From NCBI RefSeq assembly GCF_042682745.1, contig NZ_JBHUIO010000002.1, positions 124,001-188,000 of the forward strand: a stretch of 64,000 nt of DNA, written 5' to 3'. Shown here piece after piece: positions 24,483 to 31,766 of the stretch (position 1 is its first letter; each line of letters starts with the position of its first letter). Made by a program: the position numbers and the translations under genes. The notes under the pieces were generated by a model, which was given only the letters and a program-made list of their open reading frames with translations, did not search any database and was not told where the DNA came from. This stretch comes from Tumebacillus_A lipolyticus. GTDB taxonomy: Bacteria > Bacillota > Bacilli > Tumebacillales > Tumebacillaceae.

Positions 24483-24773
24483 TTAGTAGCCGACGTAGTA
24501 GACCTCGCCAATGTAAGTCACATAGTAGTATTTCGTATCGCTACCATAATGATCTGACCAGTAGGCTCGGATCCAGCCTTGGTAGCCGTTCTGATCATAA
24601 TAGATTCGGGTTGGATAGGTGGTGCCGTACAAATACTTTTTGACTACTTCCACAGTTTTTACATCTGCATCCGCTGTAATGACAGCGTTCGCTTGATGAG
24701 CGAGTGTTGCAGAGGGTGCTACGGTGAGAAGAGTTGCAACAGTGAACAAAGAAAGCAAAAGTTTGGATTTCAT
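24483..24773 (-). CDS. Secreted tyrosine-rich protein
   Basis: Ninety-six residues: signal peptide MKSKLLLSLFTVATLLTVAP with cleavage after LAH or ANA. The mature part is tyrosine-rich (IYYDQNGYQGWIRAYWSDHY, then KYYYVTYIGEVYYVGY), resembling the 16722 protein in the YYxxxGYxGYI pattern. ATG 24773 follows AGGAGGTAAAACA. It is preceded by an A+T-rich promoter region (24790-24880) and ends in its own terminator. Function unknown. Confidence 0.78.
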   Translation of the reverse strand: MKSKLLLSLFTVATLLTVAPSATLAHQANAVITADADVKTVEVVKKYLYGTTYPTRIYYDQNGYQGWIRAYWSDHYGSDTKYYYVTYIGEVYYVGY

Positions 24774-25047
24774 TGTTTTACCTCCTGATTATGATGTTTG
24801 TTTTATAATATTATATAAATGATATAATGTCAAATAATTACTTATAAAATTAATAAATTAACCACGAAAAGAATAATGCTGTCATAAATCCCCTTTGCAT
24901 ACCCCACAACGAGCTACAATTTTCTCAATTGGAGTGGGCTCTACGCCCCAAACCCGCACGGTAATCGAAGAGTCGTAACGACGCATGGCCGCGATGAATG
25001 GCGGGGCTTTTATTCTGCTCCTTGAAATGTAAGCCAAATTCCGTAAA

Positions 25048-25083
25048 AAAGAGACTCCAACATAGAGGAGTCTCTTTTGTTTC
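25048..25083 (-). terminator. Terminator of the 25086 gene
   Basis: AAAAGAGACTCC and GGAGTCTCTTTT form a 12-bp stem overlapping the 3' end of the minus-strand gene. The stretch 24880-25047 carries no convincing gene. Confidence 0.8.
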
Positions 25084-25085
25084 AT

Positions 25086-25526
25086 CTACCAGCCAACCCA
25101 GTTCATTTGCACAGTGCCACTAATACGAAGCATTGTGAAGTTGCTTTTCATGAGCTCCACTCTATACTTGCCAGCTTCAAGACCTGGAAAATAGGCAGAA
25201 CTGACAGAGGCATTGGTGCCCCCCCATGCCACTTCGTTATAGCCTCCACCAGGCTGCTCCTTATAGAGTGTAACAGCCACACTCCATGCTGGATTGGTTC
25301 CTGGGCTTGGCGTTATCGTTACGTTGACAGAACCATTGTAGTCGACAACCATTGTTTTCTGAACCACGATGTTCCCTGACATTGAAAATTCAGCAGGTCC
25401 GTAACTACTAAGGATCTCCGGAGCTACTACTGAATGGATCGCTTCATTGCCTGTAGAGGCGCTGGCATTCGGCGTCAAAAATGTAATCATTGCGAGCGAC
25501 GAGGCTACGAGAAAAAGCTTTTTCAT
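25086..25526 (-). CDS. Secreted beta-sandwich-type protein, 146 aa
   Basis: Signal peptide MKKLFLVASSLAMITFLTPN with cleavage after ASA (residue about 24). The mature domain has VNVTITPSPGTNPAWSVAVT, LYKEQPGG, YFPGLEAGKYRVELMKSN and ends VQMNWVGW, the same strand order (LYN/K ... GL..G.Y.V ... W.G) as 15810 and 23393. ATG 25526 follows GGGAGGTATTTCT. A single-gene transcript with its own terminator. Probably one of a family of small exported beta-sandwich proteins with unknown targets. Confidence 0.8.
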   Translation of the reverse strand: MKKLFLVASSLAMITFLTPNASASTGNEAIHSVVAPEILSSYGPAEFSMSGNIVVQKTMVVDYNGSVNVTITPSPGTNPAWSVAVTLYKEQPGGGYNEVAWGGTNASVSSAYFPGLEAGKYRVELMKSNFTMLRISGTVQMNWVGW

Positions 25527-25657
25527 AGAAATACCTCCCTATAAGAACTTCAACCATAGTTCATTATATAAAAACTCGGAATATTTCGTATTTGTGATTG
25601 CGACACTCTGTATACTATGAGGTTGCGGAATCGTAAAGATCGTACCTTTTTCATGTA

Positions 25658-25681
25658 AGAATATTCATTTATGAATATTCT
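25658..25681. promoter_or_regulatory. AT-rich palindrome, possible operator
   Basis: AGAATATTCA-TTTA-TGAATATTCT is a perfect inverted repeat in the 374-bp gap between two divergent secreted-protein genes. The half CATAAATGAATAT also follows both CAT tRNA genes (12309, 14938). It may be a binding site for a shared regulator. Confidence 0.5.
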
Positions 25682-25900
25682 CTCTATCTTATGTGATGCT
25701 ACCTAGCGACCATTGAGTTTTTGATTTTGTCCTTATATTAAACTAAGAAGAGAAATAGGATTAGATGGATTAAGACAGATCGCCAGAGTTTATGAATTAT
25801 TTTCTGGTTTGATTATTTTAAAAAACAACTATTGATTCACTTTATAATATAATTGTAAAATATCAAAGTAACTACATCACAAATCGAAAGGATGATTTTA

Positions 25901-26365
25901 ATGAAAAAAGCCCTCTTGGCACTAGTTGCCGCAGGAACAGTTGTTGCTCTTCCTACAGCTAGTTTCGCTGCAGAATCTTCGTGGTTTCCATCGGGTTCTG
26001 TGGTAAAGCATTTGGCTAATTCAAATGCCATCATTTACCCAGAAGTAAGCAGTAAAGCATTTGGCACCCTCGCAATCCCATCCAAAGCAGAAAGATTCAT
26101 CGGAACAATTACTACTAATGGTGTTACTTCAATGGGTTCGGCCAACTCAGGTGGTGGTTTCAGCTCTATGTTTGGAATCCTTTACAAGAAAGGGTCTAGT
26201 GTCATTTATAGTATTGGTGTCCCAGAAGGCAAGTACAGTGCAATTAATTTGTCAAATAACAACCCTAGTTCTGAGTATTACCTTCCGGTTGGAACCTACG
26301 ATGTCTACATCTACAACCCCTCTGTTATTCTTGAGTACGCAAATGGTGTCCTTTACTGGGACTAA
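25901..26365 (+). CDS. Secreted protein, 154 aa
   Basis: Signal peptide MKKALLALVAAGTVVALPTA with cleavage after FAA (residue about 26). The mature part is beta-rich and Gly/Ser/Asn-rich: RFIGTITTNGVTSMGS, YKKGSSVIYSIGVPEG, then LPVGTYDVYIYNPS. LPVGTYDVYIYN again resembles the G-Y-V-Y turn of the other secreted beta proteins. ATG 25901 follows AAAGGATG; the upstream 25840-25890 is A+T-rich. No terminator is obvious. Function unknown. Confidence 0.78.
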   Translation: MKKALLALVAAGTVVALPTASFAAESSWFPSGSVVKHLANSNAIIYPEVSSKAFGTLAIPSKAERFIGTITTNGVTSMGSANSGGGFSSMFGILYKKGSSVIYSIGVPEGKYSAINLSNNNPSSEYYLPVGTYDVYIYNPSVILEYANGVLYWD

Positions 26366-26452
26366 ACGAATCGAAATGTACAATTGTTCTAGCTAAAAAG
26401 ACTGTTTGCAAAATCGCCGATCTAAGGAGTATACTAACCTGAATAAGAACGT

Positions 26453-26665
26453 GTGTTCGAGTTGATGGATATGCGATCAACTGAACTCCTACATAAGATG
26501 CTACTCCTACAGATTCTTGAGGAGCAGGTAGAGGCCGAAAGGGTAAAGCTGCTGAACGAGATCAACGAGACAGACTTGCAGATCGAAGACAAAGAAGCGA
26601 AGAGGAATGGGGTGGTCGTGACGTTCCGCGAAGTCGGCCAACAGCGGCGCGTGACGATCATGTAA
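26453..26665 (+). CDS. Small coiled-coil protein, 70 aa
   Basis: Starts at GTG 26453 or ATG 26465, with no clear ribosome site. The middle (LLQILEEQVEAERVKLLNEI) is a coiled coil; the end is basic (FREVGQQRRVTIM). It lies in the stretch leading to the tail genes and may be a remnant phage gene. Confidence 0.35.
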   Translation: MFELMDMRSTELLHKMLLLQILEEQVEAERVKLLNEINETDLQIEDKEAKRNGVVVTFREVGQQRRVTIM

Positions 26666-26784
26666 CCGAAGCTCAGACCATCCGCTCAAGAGTTATTTTC
26701 GTTAAGCTTTGGCAAAAAGACAGACGATCAATAGAGGAGCCGTTTGAGTTTTTTTAGAGAAAAACAGGAGTTTCTTTGGAGTTT

Positions 26785-26826
26785 TGACCTCCCTTGACAA
26801 GGTAATATGATATCAAGGAAGTTCAG
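26785..26826 (+). promoter_or_regulatory. Late-promoter-like motif, copy 2
   Basis: TTGACA...TAATAT followed by GATATCAAGGAAGTTCAG. TATCAAGGAAG and the following TCAG match the motif after the ArpU-type gene (10815-10851). The spacing is not that of a standard sigma-A promoter, so activator dependence is likely. It stands about 190 bases before the tail-fibre gene. Confidence 0.45.
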
Positions 26827-26881
26827 CCAGTGATCTTCAAGGGATGGCTGAAGCACAACTGAATGGCAGACATTTGATAGA

Positions 26882-26910
26882 AGCTCTTCACTCATGTGAT
26901 GGGCTTTTTG
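26882..26910 (+). terminator. Terminator-like hairpin
   Basis: AGCTCTTCAC-TCAT-GTGATGGGCT plus T-run; nearly the same hairpin as at 12761-12791. Being upstream of the tail gene and downstream of the late-promoter motif, it could mark another deletion joint. Confidence 0.6.
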
Positions 26911-27017
26911 TTTGCCATCGGTTTTCCGAGCAAAGCGAAAGGAGGGGAGAAACAATCGTGATTCGATAGCGGTAGTTCGCATGGACCAACGAAAAAAATC
27001 AAGGAGGTGTAAAATTC

Positions 27018-28409
27018 ATGCCTTATCAAAGCAAAACAAACTGGCAGCACGAAGATGTGGTAACCGAACAAGACTTGAACCGTATAGAGGGCGGGATCTT
27101 AGAGGCGCAGGAGATGGTAGACGAGCATGTGAGTCGGACAGATAACCCTCATGGCGTTACACCGGAGCAGATCGAGGCAGAAACTCCCGCAGGGGCTCAG
27201 GCAAGAGTGGACTCGCACGCAAACAGGAGAGACAACCCTCATGGAGTCACTGCCGGACAGATCCCGATCGAAGATACAGCAGGTCACTTCGCCACGAGAG
27301 ACGTGGAGGGCGCACTGGCAGAAGTTTTTACGCATGGCGTTGATGGCAAAGCGCAGATAACCGCCGCTATCAGCGCCAAAGGGGGAGCCGTGCCGGGGAG
27401 CGCGCCGCACAGCTTCGCAGAGCTGGCGATGGGGGTGGGAAGTATCCATGTAGGGGACTACTCGGTGGGGGAAAAGATCGAGTACAAGTCTCTAGGACTA
27501 AAAAATCCACCGCATTACCCTATTGCGGGTTTCGGGTCAGAGCGCCTTGCTATAACTGCATGCGACTCATTCGGCTTTGTTTATGTTCTGGTATTAGGGG
27601 CGAAATCGATTAGGAAGTATGATCCGGTTACTTGGAATTATACCCTCCTGCAATTGCCAGCCCCCCATACCACTAAAACAATTGAGGTTTTCCAAATGTA
27701 CAACGATGAAATCTACGCGGTATTTATGGACGGGTCATACCGAGTAGCTAAACTCAGTTTAGATGGGGCAGGGTCTTGGGTATCAGTCTCCGCCTCGCCC
27801 TACTATCCTTCGGGATTTGTTGTCCGAGAGTCTGGCGTGTACTTAGTCGATCAGAGTTACATTAGGAAATTCAACCGATTAACAGGAGCTGAAGAATGGC
27901 GTAGATTCGCGTCAAGTTACAACCTACTAAACTTAGCTGTTGATGAAGGTGAGATGTACTTTTATATCATCACCACCGACGGGAGCAACACCGTTATCTT
28001 GAGTAAGATGAAACTGAATGGAGCAGGTTTTGCATCCATTTGGACTGGATATCCGGGTGGTAATTACCAAATTGCCGCCTTGGAGGACGAATACGTCTAC
28101 TGTGGAGGAAAACGCTACGGATCGACAAGCGGCACTCCTTTGTGGTCAGTATCTTTTGGTGATGGAGTGACTGCTGCATTCGCTCTTCCTGATAGGAGTG
28201 TAATATTCGGGGCGCGCTCCGGTGGTCAGATTAAAAAGTTCAGTTCAGACGGATCGACAATATACGACTTAGTCAGGCCGTTTGATAATGTCCTGAGTAA
28301 TCCCTTGAATCTATCACCGAAAAACTTTGCAGTTTTCGAAGGATCAGTTTATGCACAAGAGGAATACTATTTCATCAAAATTTGTGAAACACTCAAAATT
28401 ACCAAATAG
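27018..28409 (+). CDS. Phage tail-fibre/minor structural protein
   Basis: A 463-residue protein, ATG 27018 behind AAGGAGGTG. The N-terminus (MPYQSKTNWQHEDVVTEQDL, NRIEGGILEAQ) is typical of Bacillus phage tail or baseplate appendage proteins. Two DNPHGVT motifs (near residues 47 and 75) are hallmark repeats of tail fibres. The C-terminal 300 residues look like a beta-propeller of about 45-residue repeats (IRKYDPVTW, IRKFNRLTG, IKKFSSDGS), probably for receptor binding. It is one of the few intact structural genes here, followed by a tail-assembly-type gene. Confidence 0.78.
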   Translation: MPYQSKTNWQHEDVVTEQDLNRIEGGILEAQEMVDEHVSRTDNPHGVTPEQIEAETPAGAQARVDSHANRRDNPHGVTAGQIPIEDTAGHFATRDVEGALAEVFTHGVDGKAQITAAISAKGGAVPGSAPHSFAELAMGVGSIHVGDYSVGEKIEYKSLGLKNPPHYPIAGFGSERLAITACDSFGFVYVLVLGAKSIRKYDPVTWNYTLLQLPAPHTTKTIEVFQMYNDEIYAVFMDGSYRVAKLSLDGAGSWVSVSASPYYPSGFVVRESGVYLVDQSYIRKFNRLTGAEEWRRFASSYNLLNLAVDEGEMYFYIITTDGSNTVILSKMKLNGAGFASIWTGYPGGNYQIAALEDEYVYCGGKRYGSTSGTPLWSVSFGDGVTAAFALPDRSVIFGARSGGQIKKFSSDGSTIYDLVRPFDNVLSNPLNLSPKNFAVFEGSVYAQEEYYFIKICETLKITK

Positions 28410-28422
28410 GGAGATGATAGAA

Positions 28423-29097
28423 ATGGCAAAGCTTTACTATATGCCAAACAAGCCAGCGCCCGATAGATGTGAGGTTATATCAATTTACAATCTTCCTGAT
28501 GATCCATCTGAGGGAGCCACGCCTTTCATCGAAGTCGACGTATTTCCTGAGCCCGTGTACAAGAAATACAAGAGGGCGGATCTCTACGTCAATTCTCAAA
28601 CTTCCGAATGGTGGTTCGAGTACGTCGATCGACCCTTGACCACTGAGGAGCAAGTCGAGATCTTACAAGAGCAGCTGAAGGCTGAGCTCAACAAAGCCAA
28701 AACGGCAGATCAGCGCTACCGCGAGTTAAACTTGACGACCACGTCGATTGATCAGGTCAAACAAGCAAAAATCGACCAGTTGAACGAGGCGTGCGAGTCC
28801 GAGATCCTGCGAGGCTTCACCTCCGTGACGACTGGTCATTTTTATGCCTTTGGAGTGTATGATCAGACGAACTTCACACAGCAGATGCTCTTACTTCTTG
28901 CGGGTACGACTGTTGGTGATGTGACGTGGCAGACGGAGGATGCGGGAGAGGTCGACCATTCCATGAAACAGTTTCTAGCTGTTTGTGCAGAAGCGGAGCA
29001 ACACAAGCGCACAAAAATCCGTCGATATCAACAACTCAAAGCGCAAGTAAAGTCAGCGGACACCTGGCAGCATGTGGACGCGATCACATGGAGCTGA
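28423..29097 (+). CDS. Tail-fibre assembly-like protein (DUF4376-type)
   Basis: A 224-residue protein starting MAKLYYMPNKPAPDRCEV; ATG 28423 lies nine bases after GGGAG (ATG 28414 overlaps the site). The middle is a coiled coil (LTTEEQVEILQEQLKAELNK); the C-terminal 120 residues follow the DUF4376 pattern (KIDQLNEACESEILRGFTS, GVYDQTNFTQQML, TWQHVDAITWS). Such genes usually follow tail-fibre genes and help assembly or cap the fibre. It overlaps the next short frame by ten bases. Confidence 0.68.
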   Translation: MAKLYYMPNKPAPDRCEVISIYNLPDDPSEGATPFIEVDVFPEPVYKKYKRADLYVNSQTSEWWFEYVDRPLTTEEQVEILQEQLKAELNKAKTADQRYRELNLTTTSIDQVKQAKIDQLNEACESEILRGFTSVTTGHFYAFGVYDQTNFTQQMLLLLAGTTVGDVTWQTEDAGEVDHSMKQFLAVCAEAEQHKRTKIRRYQQLKAQVKSADTWQHVDAITWS

Positions 29098-29198
29098 AAC
29101 CTGGAGACATCATTCTCGTGCGTAGGTCCGACGAGCTATCGGAGCGTTTCATCGAATGCGTATCAGATTCAGCTAGGTGGAGATTTGTCTCTTCCTGA
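29088..29198 (+). pseudogene. N-terminal fragment of a NlpC/YiiX-like hydrolase
   Basis: Thirty-six codons, MELKPGDIILVRRSDELSER, then FIECVSDSARWRFVSS and stop. GDIILVR...(S)...FIE.V.DS is the start of permuted papain-fold (YiiX/NlpC) proteins that in phages follow tail genes. The catalytic histidine part is missing. Confidence 0.5.
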
Positions 29199-29214
29199 TA
29201 AGAAAGCAGCATAG

Positions 29215-29246
29215 CAAAAACTCCGTTTTATTGAGCGGGGTTTTTA
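29215..29246 (+). terminator. Rho-independent terminator
   Basis: AAAAACTCCG and CGGGGTTTTT arms with T-run, ending the tail operon. The following 29247-29441 holds no gene, only A+T-rich sequence that may carry the recombinase promoter; no clear sigma-E or sigma-K match was found. Confidence 0.7.
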
Positions 29247-29441
29247 TTTCCTTAGTTCGAGGAACGATGTACTACTTCCAAAAATTATCGCTCAAGATGA
29301 GAGCATCATTTCTTCGTAACATTCGCTTATAAATTCTGTTAGGCTCAAAATCGTACGAACGTAATCAAGGCACTGCAAATTCGGATAGGAGCAACAGTCC
29401 AAGCAGACCGTTCATACCCTTTTCCAAAGGGGGTATGCGAC

Positions 29442-29636
29442 ATGGCGGAGCGCGGAAGAGACGAAGTGTTTACCATTATCGAGACCCACCCAGAGGAAGG
29501 CCCAACAATTGAAGAAATCATGGACACTCTACACGACTGGTTCTATGGACTCCTAGTTACCGGAGAGTTGAGGAGGCATGGTGGGATTAAAGGCAAATTG
29601 CTACCATCAGAACAAGAGCTACAGGACATGGAGTGA
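29442..29636 (+). CDS. Small protein directly before the recombinase
   Basis: Sixty-four residues starting MAERGRDEVFTIIETHPEEG; ATG 29442 follows AAAGGGGGTATGCGAC. Helical, with PTIEEIMDTLHDWFYGLLV, then GELRRHGGIKGKLLPSEQEL. The pattern suggests a small winged-helix DNA-binding protein. Its stop lies 5 bases before the recombinase ATG, so the two are surely co-expressed. A role as recombination directionality factor, or as a regulator of the recombinase, is plausible but unproven. Confidence 0.6.
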   Translation: MAERGRDEVFTIIETHPEEGPTIEEIMDTLHDWFYGLLVTGELRRHGGIKGKLLPSEQELQDME

Positions 29637-29641
29637 GTTGC

Positions 29642-31294
29642 ATGATTCAATACGAAGGGAAAAAGGAATACACACCACAAGAGCTCCTGAACTTGATCGA
29701 GAGAATCAAGGCAATCGTATACGCCCGTGTCTCAACAGGGGATCAAGTCAAGAACTATTCGATCGAATCGCAGATTAAGCTATGTGTCGATAAGGCAAAA
29801 CGAGAAATGGGATATCAAGAGAACGAAATCCTAGTGGTCATTGAGCCTGGTGAATCGGGAGATGATCCGAATCGACCTGCACTGAATCACGTCCTCGATA
29901 TGATCGAAAACGGTGTGGGACGGAAAGTCTTTATGTTGCACCCAAATCGTATGAGTCGCGACCTATACCTGCAAACGATGGTGTCGAGACGGGTATGGGA
30001 AAGAGGATGCGACCTTGTCTTTGTAGAGTTTGATGTGGATCCGGATAATCCGGAAAGCATGCTCATGTATAACATCCAAGGGTCGATCGCGCAGTACAAC
30101 AAAGCGAAAATTCTTGCGGACACAGATCGTGGCCGCAAGACGATGTTGAACAAAAATAAAATACCGGGTATAAGACGGATCTACGGCTATTCCTTTCACA
30201 AGGAGCTCGACACCTTGGTCGAAAATCCCGAAGAAAAAGACGTTTATCTACGGATGGTAAGCTGGATTCGATTCGGGAAAGAAGGGCAAGAGATGAGCTG
30301 CACAAGGGTTGCAGAGGAGTTATCCTTACTTGGTGTTCCAGGGCCGGACGGAGGCATTTGGTACCAGAGTACGGTGAGTCGTATTCTACGCAATCCGGTC
30401 TACCTGGGCACTTATTTTTACGGAAAAACAAAAATCGAAAAGAAACGCGGTCAAAAGCGTCAAGTCGCACAGCCGAAAAACAAATGGTACTCCATTTCAG
30501 TACCACGCTATATCGATGAAGAAGCGTATGAGGATGTTCAGCGAAAGCTCAATGACAATGTAAAAAAAGGCCGTGGGGCTAAAACCGATCATTACTTGCT
30601 GAAGGGATTGGTACGCTGTGGGAGATGTGGTGCAGCAGTCGGTGCGGCACCGTTGAAACGCTCCCAAAGTGTCACCTACTACTATTATGGCTGTACCAGG
30701 AAAACGAAAAAGGGGTTCAAGGTTGGTACCGGTGAGCCGAATCAGGTTTGCCGAGGAAGGAACTGGCGACAGGATGTGGTGGATGAACAAGTTTGGAACT
30801 ATCTTCTCGATCGTTTACAAGATCCGGATCGGATTATCGCGGAAGTGGTGAAACAGCAACAGGATGTCAAACAAATCGAGGAGCTCCATCAGAAGCAATC
30901 AACGCATGAGAAACGGCTCAAAGAGAACAACGACGAGCGAAAGAACTTTTTGCAGCTTTTCGCAAAGGGGCGAATTCGATCGGAAGAAGAGCTTGATGAG
31001 CTGCTCGCATCGGTCGATCAGCGCATCGACCATCTGGAGCATGAACTTACGATGGTGAAGGAGGCACTACGAAATGCCTCGATGACAATCGATGAGCTAG
31101 AGATTGTAAAGCAAAGCATCGAAGAGTTCCGAAAAATCATTTATCATAACGATTTTAACTTCAAGGCGAAGAAAATGCTTGTGGAGCGCTTCGTTTCCAA
31201 AGTAATACTTGGTGAAAACACGATCGAAATCATCACGAGGTGGCACCCCATCTCTCAATCTATCGAACAGAGGAGGCCGTCCGGCTACGGCTGA
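29642..31294 (+). CDS. Large serine recombinase (element excision)
   Basis: A 550-residue site-specific recombinase. The resolvase domain has YARVSTGDQ with the nucleophile Ser31, then ESQIKLC and HPNRMSRD. A recombinase domain follows (IRRIYGYSFH, then SRILRNPVYLGTYFYGKTK), a zinc ribbon (CGRCG near residue 323, YYYYGCTRKTKKG), and a coiled coil (residues about 395-510) as in SpoIVCA, the enzyme that excises skin. ATG 29642 is chosen because GGAGTG lies six bases upstream. The gene ends 22 bp before the right att core. The gene is intact, unlike many neighbours, consistent with selection for spoVK repair. Confidence 0.93.
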   Translation: MIQYEGKKEYTPQELLNLIERIKAIVYARVSTGDQVKNYSIESQIKLCVDKAKREMGYQENEILVVIEPGESGDDPNRPALNHVLDMIENGVGRKVFMLHPNRMSRDLYLQTMVSRRVWERGCDLVFVEFDVDPDNPESMLMYNIQGSIAQYNKAKILADTDRGRKTMLNKNKIPGIRRIYGYSFHKELDTLVENPEEKDVYLRMVSWIRFGKEGQEMSCTRVAEELSLLGVPGPDGGIWYQSTVSRILRNPVYLGTYFYGKTKIEKKRGQKRQVAQPKNKWYSISVPRYIDEEAYEDVQRKLNDNVKKGRGAKTDHYLLKGLVRCGRCGAAVGAAPLKRSQSVTYYYYGCTRKTKKGFKVGTGEPNQVCRGRNWRQDVVDEQVWNYLLDRLQDPDRIIAEVVKQQQDVKQIEELHQKQSTHEKRLKENNDERKNFLQLFAKGRIRSEEELDELLASVDQRIDHLEHELTMVKEALRNASMTIDELEIVKQSIEEFRKIIYHNDFNFKAKKMLVERFVSKVILGENTIEIITRWHPISQSIEQRRPSGYG

Positions 31295-31316
31295 AACCGG
31301 TACAATAATTCATGCA

Positions 31317-31333
31317 ATGGTCAAAGCGATGGA
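31317..31333 (+). repeat. Right attachment core (attR) inside spoVK
   Basis: ATGGTCAAAGCGATGGA matches 5335-5351 with one difference (C for T). After it the spoVK reading frame resumes. Confidence 0.88.
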
Positions 31334-31766
31334 GGATCATAAAAACGATTTCGTCCTCATCTTGGCTGGCTACGGGTATGAAATGGATCTGTTTTTACGC
31401 ACCAACCCAGGGCTACCATCCCGTTTTCCGATCGTTGTCAATTTTGAAGATTACTCGGAGCATGAACTAATGCAGATCGCCGATACGATGCTGCGCAAGC
31501 GCGAGTATAAACTGTCGCCCGACGCGTCCAATAAACTGCGCACGCACTTGCGCACATCTGTGCAGAGTGGTCGGCGGAATTTTAGCAATGCTCGGATGGT
31601 GCGCAACGTGATCGAACGCGCGATCCGACTTCAAGCGGTGCGGCTGCTCGATGCGAGCCGAAACTCGCGGGAGGATTTAATGCGCATCGAACCGGATGAT
31701 TTGGTTTTGGGGGAGGAACTCAAAAATGAGGAACTGTCTCGTGATTGGGAGGACCAACGTCGGTAA
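31323..31766 (+). CDS. spoVK: SpoVK C-terminal half (interrupted gene)
   Basis: The frame after the att core encodes the rest of the AAA+ ATPase: sensor-1 region (DFVLILAGYGYEM), the arginine-finger region (NPGLPSRFP), and a lid domain (ARMVRNVIERAIRLQ, the sensor-2 part). Without rearrangement it has no proper start or ribosome site. Joined to the 5' half at AAAGCGATGGA it reads VKAMEDHKND, as in intact SpoVK proteins. The next gene (31726) overlaps its end by 41 bases, so excision should also place that operon under the spoVK promoter. Confidence 0.92.
   Translation, partial: KAMEDHKNDFVLILAGYGYEMDLFLRTNPGLPSRFPIVVNFEDYSEHELMQIADTMLRKREYKLSPDASNKLRTHLRTSVQSGRRNFSNARMVRNVIERAIRLQAVRLLDASRNSREDLMRIEPDDLVLGEELKNEELSRDWEDQRR

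Larger units (their letters stand above)
5341..31333. mobile_element. spoVK intervening element (~26 kb, skin-like)
   Basis: DNA between the two spoVK halves, bounded by the att cores, with a large serine recombinase gene ending 22 bp before the right core. Excision would remove 25,982 bp and leave one core, rebuilding an in-frame spoVK. This matches known sporulation-excised elements (skin in sigK, SP-beta in spsM, others). Contents: phage genes (ArpU-type, sigma-like, DUF3850, MmcB-like, tail fibre), a broken conjugation ATPase, tRNA genes, HNH relics, and many small secreted-protein genes. The middle is A+T-richer than the flanking NRPS genes and rich in disrupted frames. No capsid, portal or large terminase genes were seen, so it is a defective mosaic that probably cannot make particles. 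Confidence 0.9.

Noticed and set aside
24882..25085. Minus-strand 67-codon frame
   Set aside because: It runs through the terminator of the 25086 gene, has no ribosome site, and resembles no protein.
27140..27250. Repeated AACCCTCATGGxGT sequence as a CRISPR or regulatory repeat
   Set aside because: It encodes the DNPHGVT protein motif of tail fibres; only two copies, in frame.
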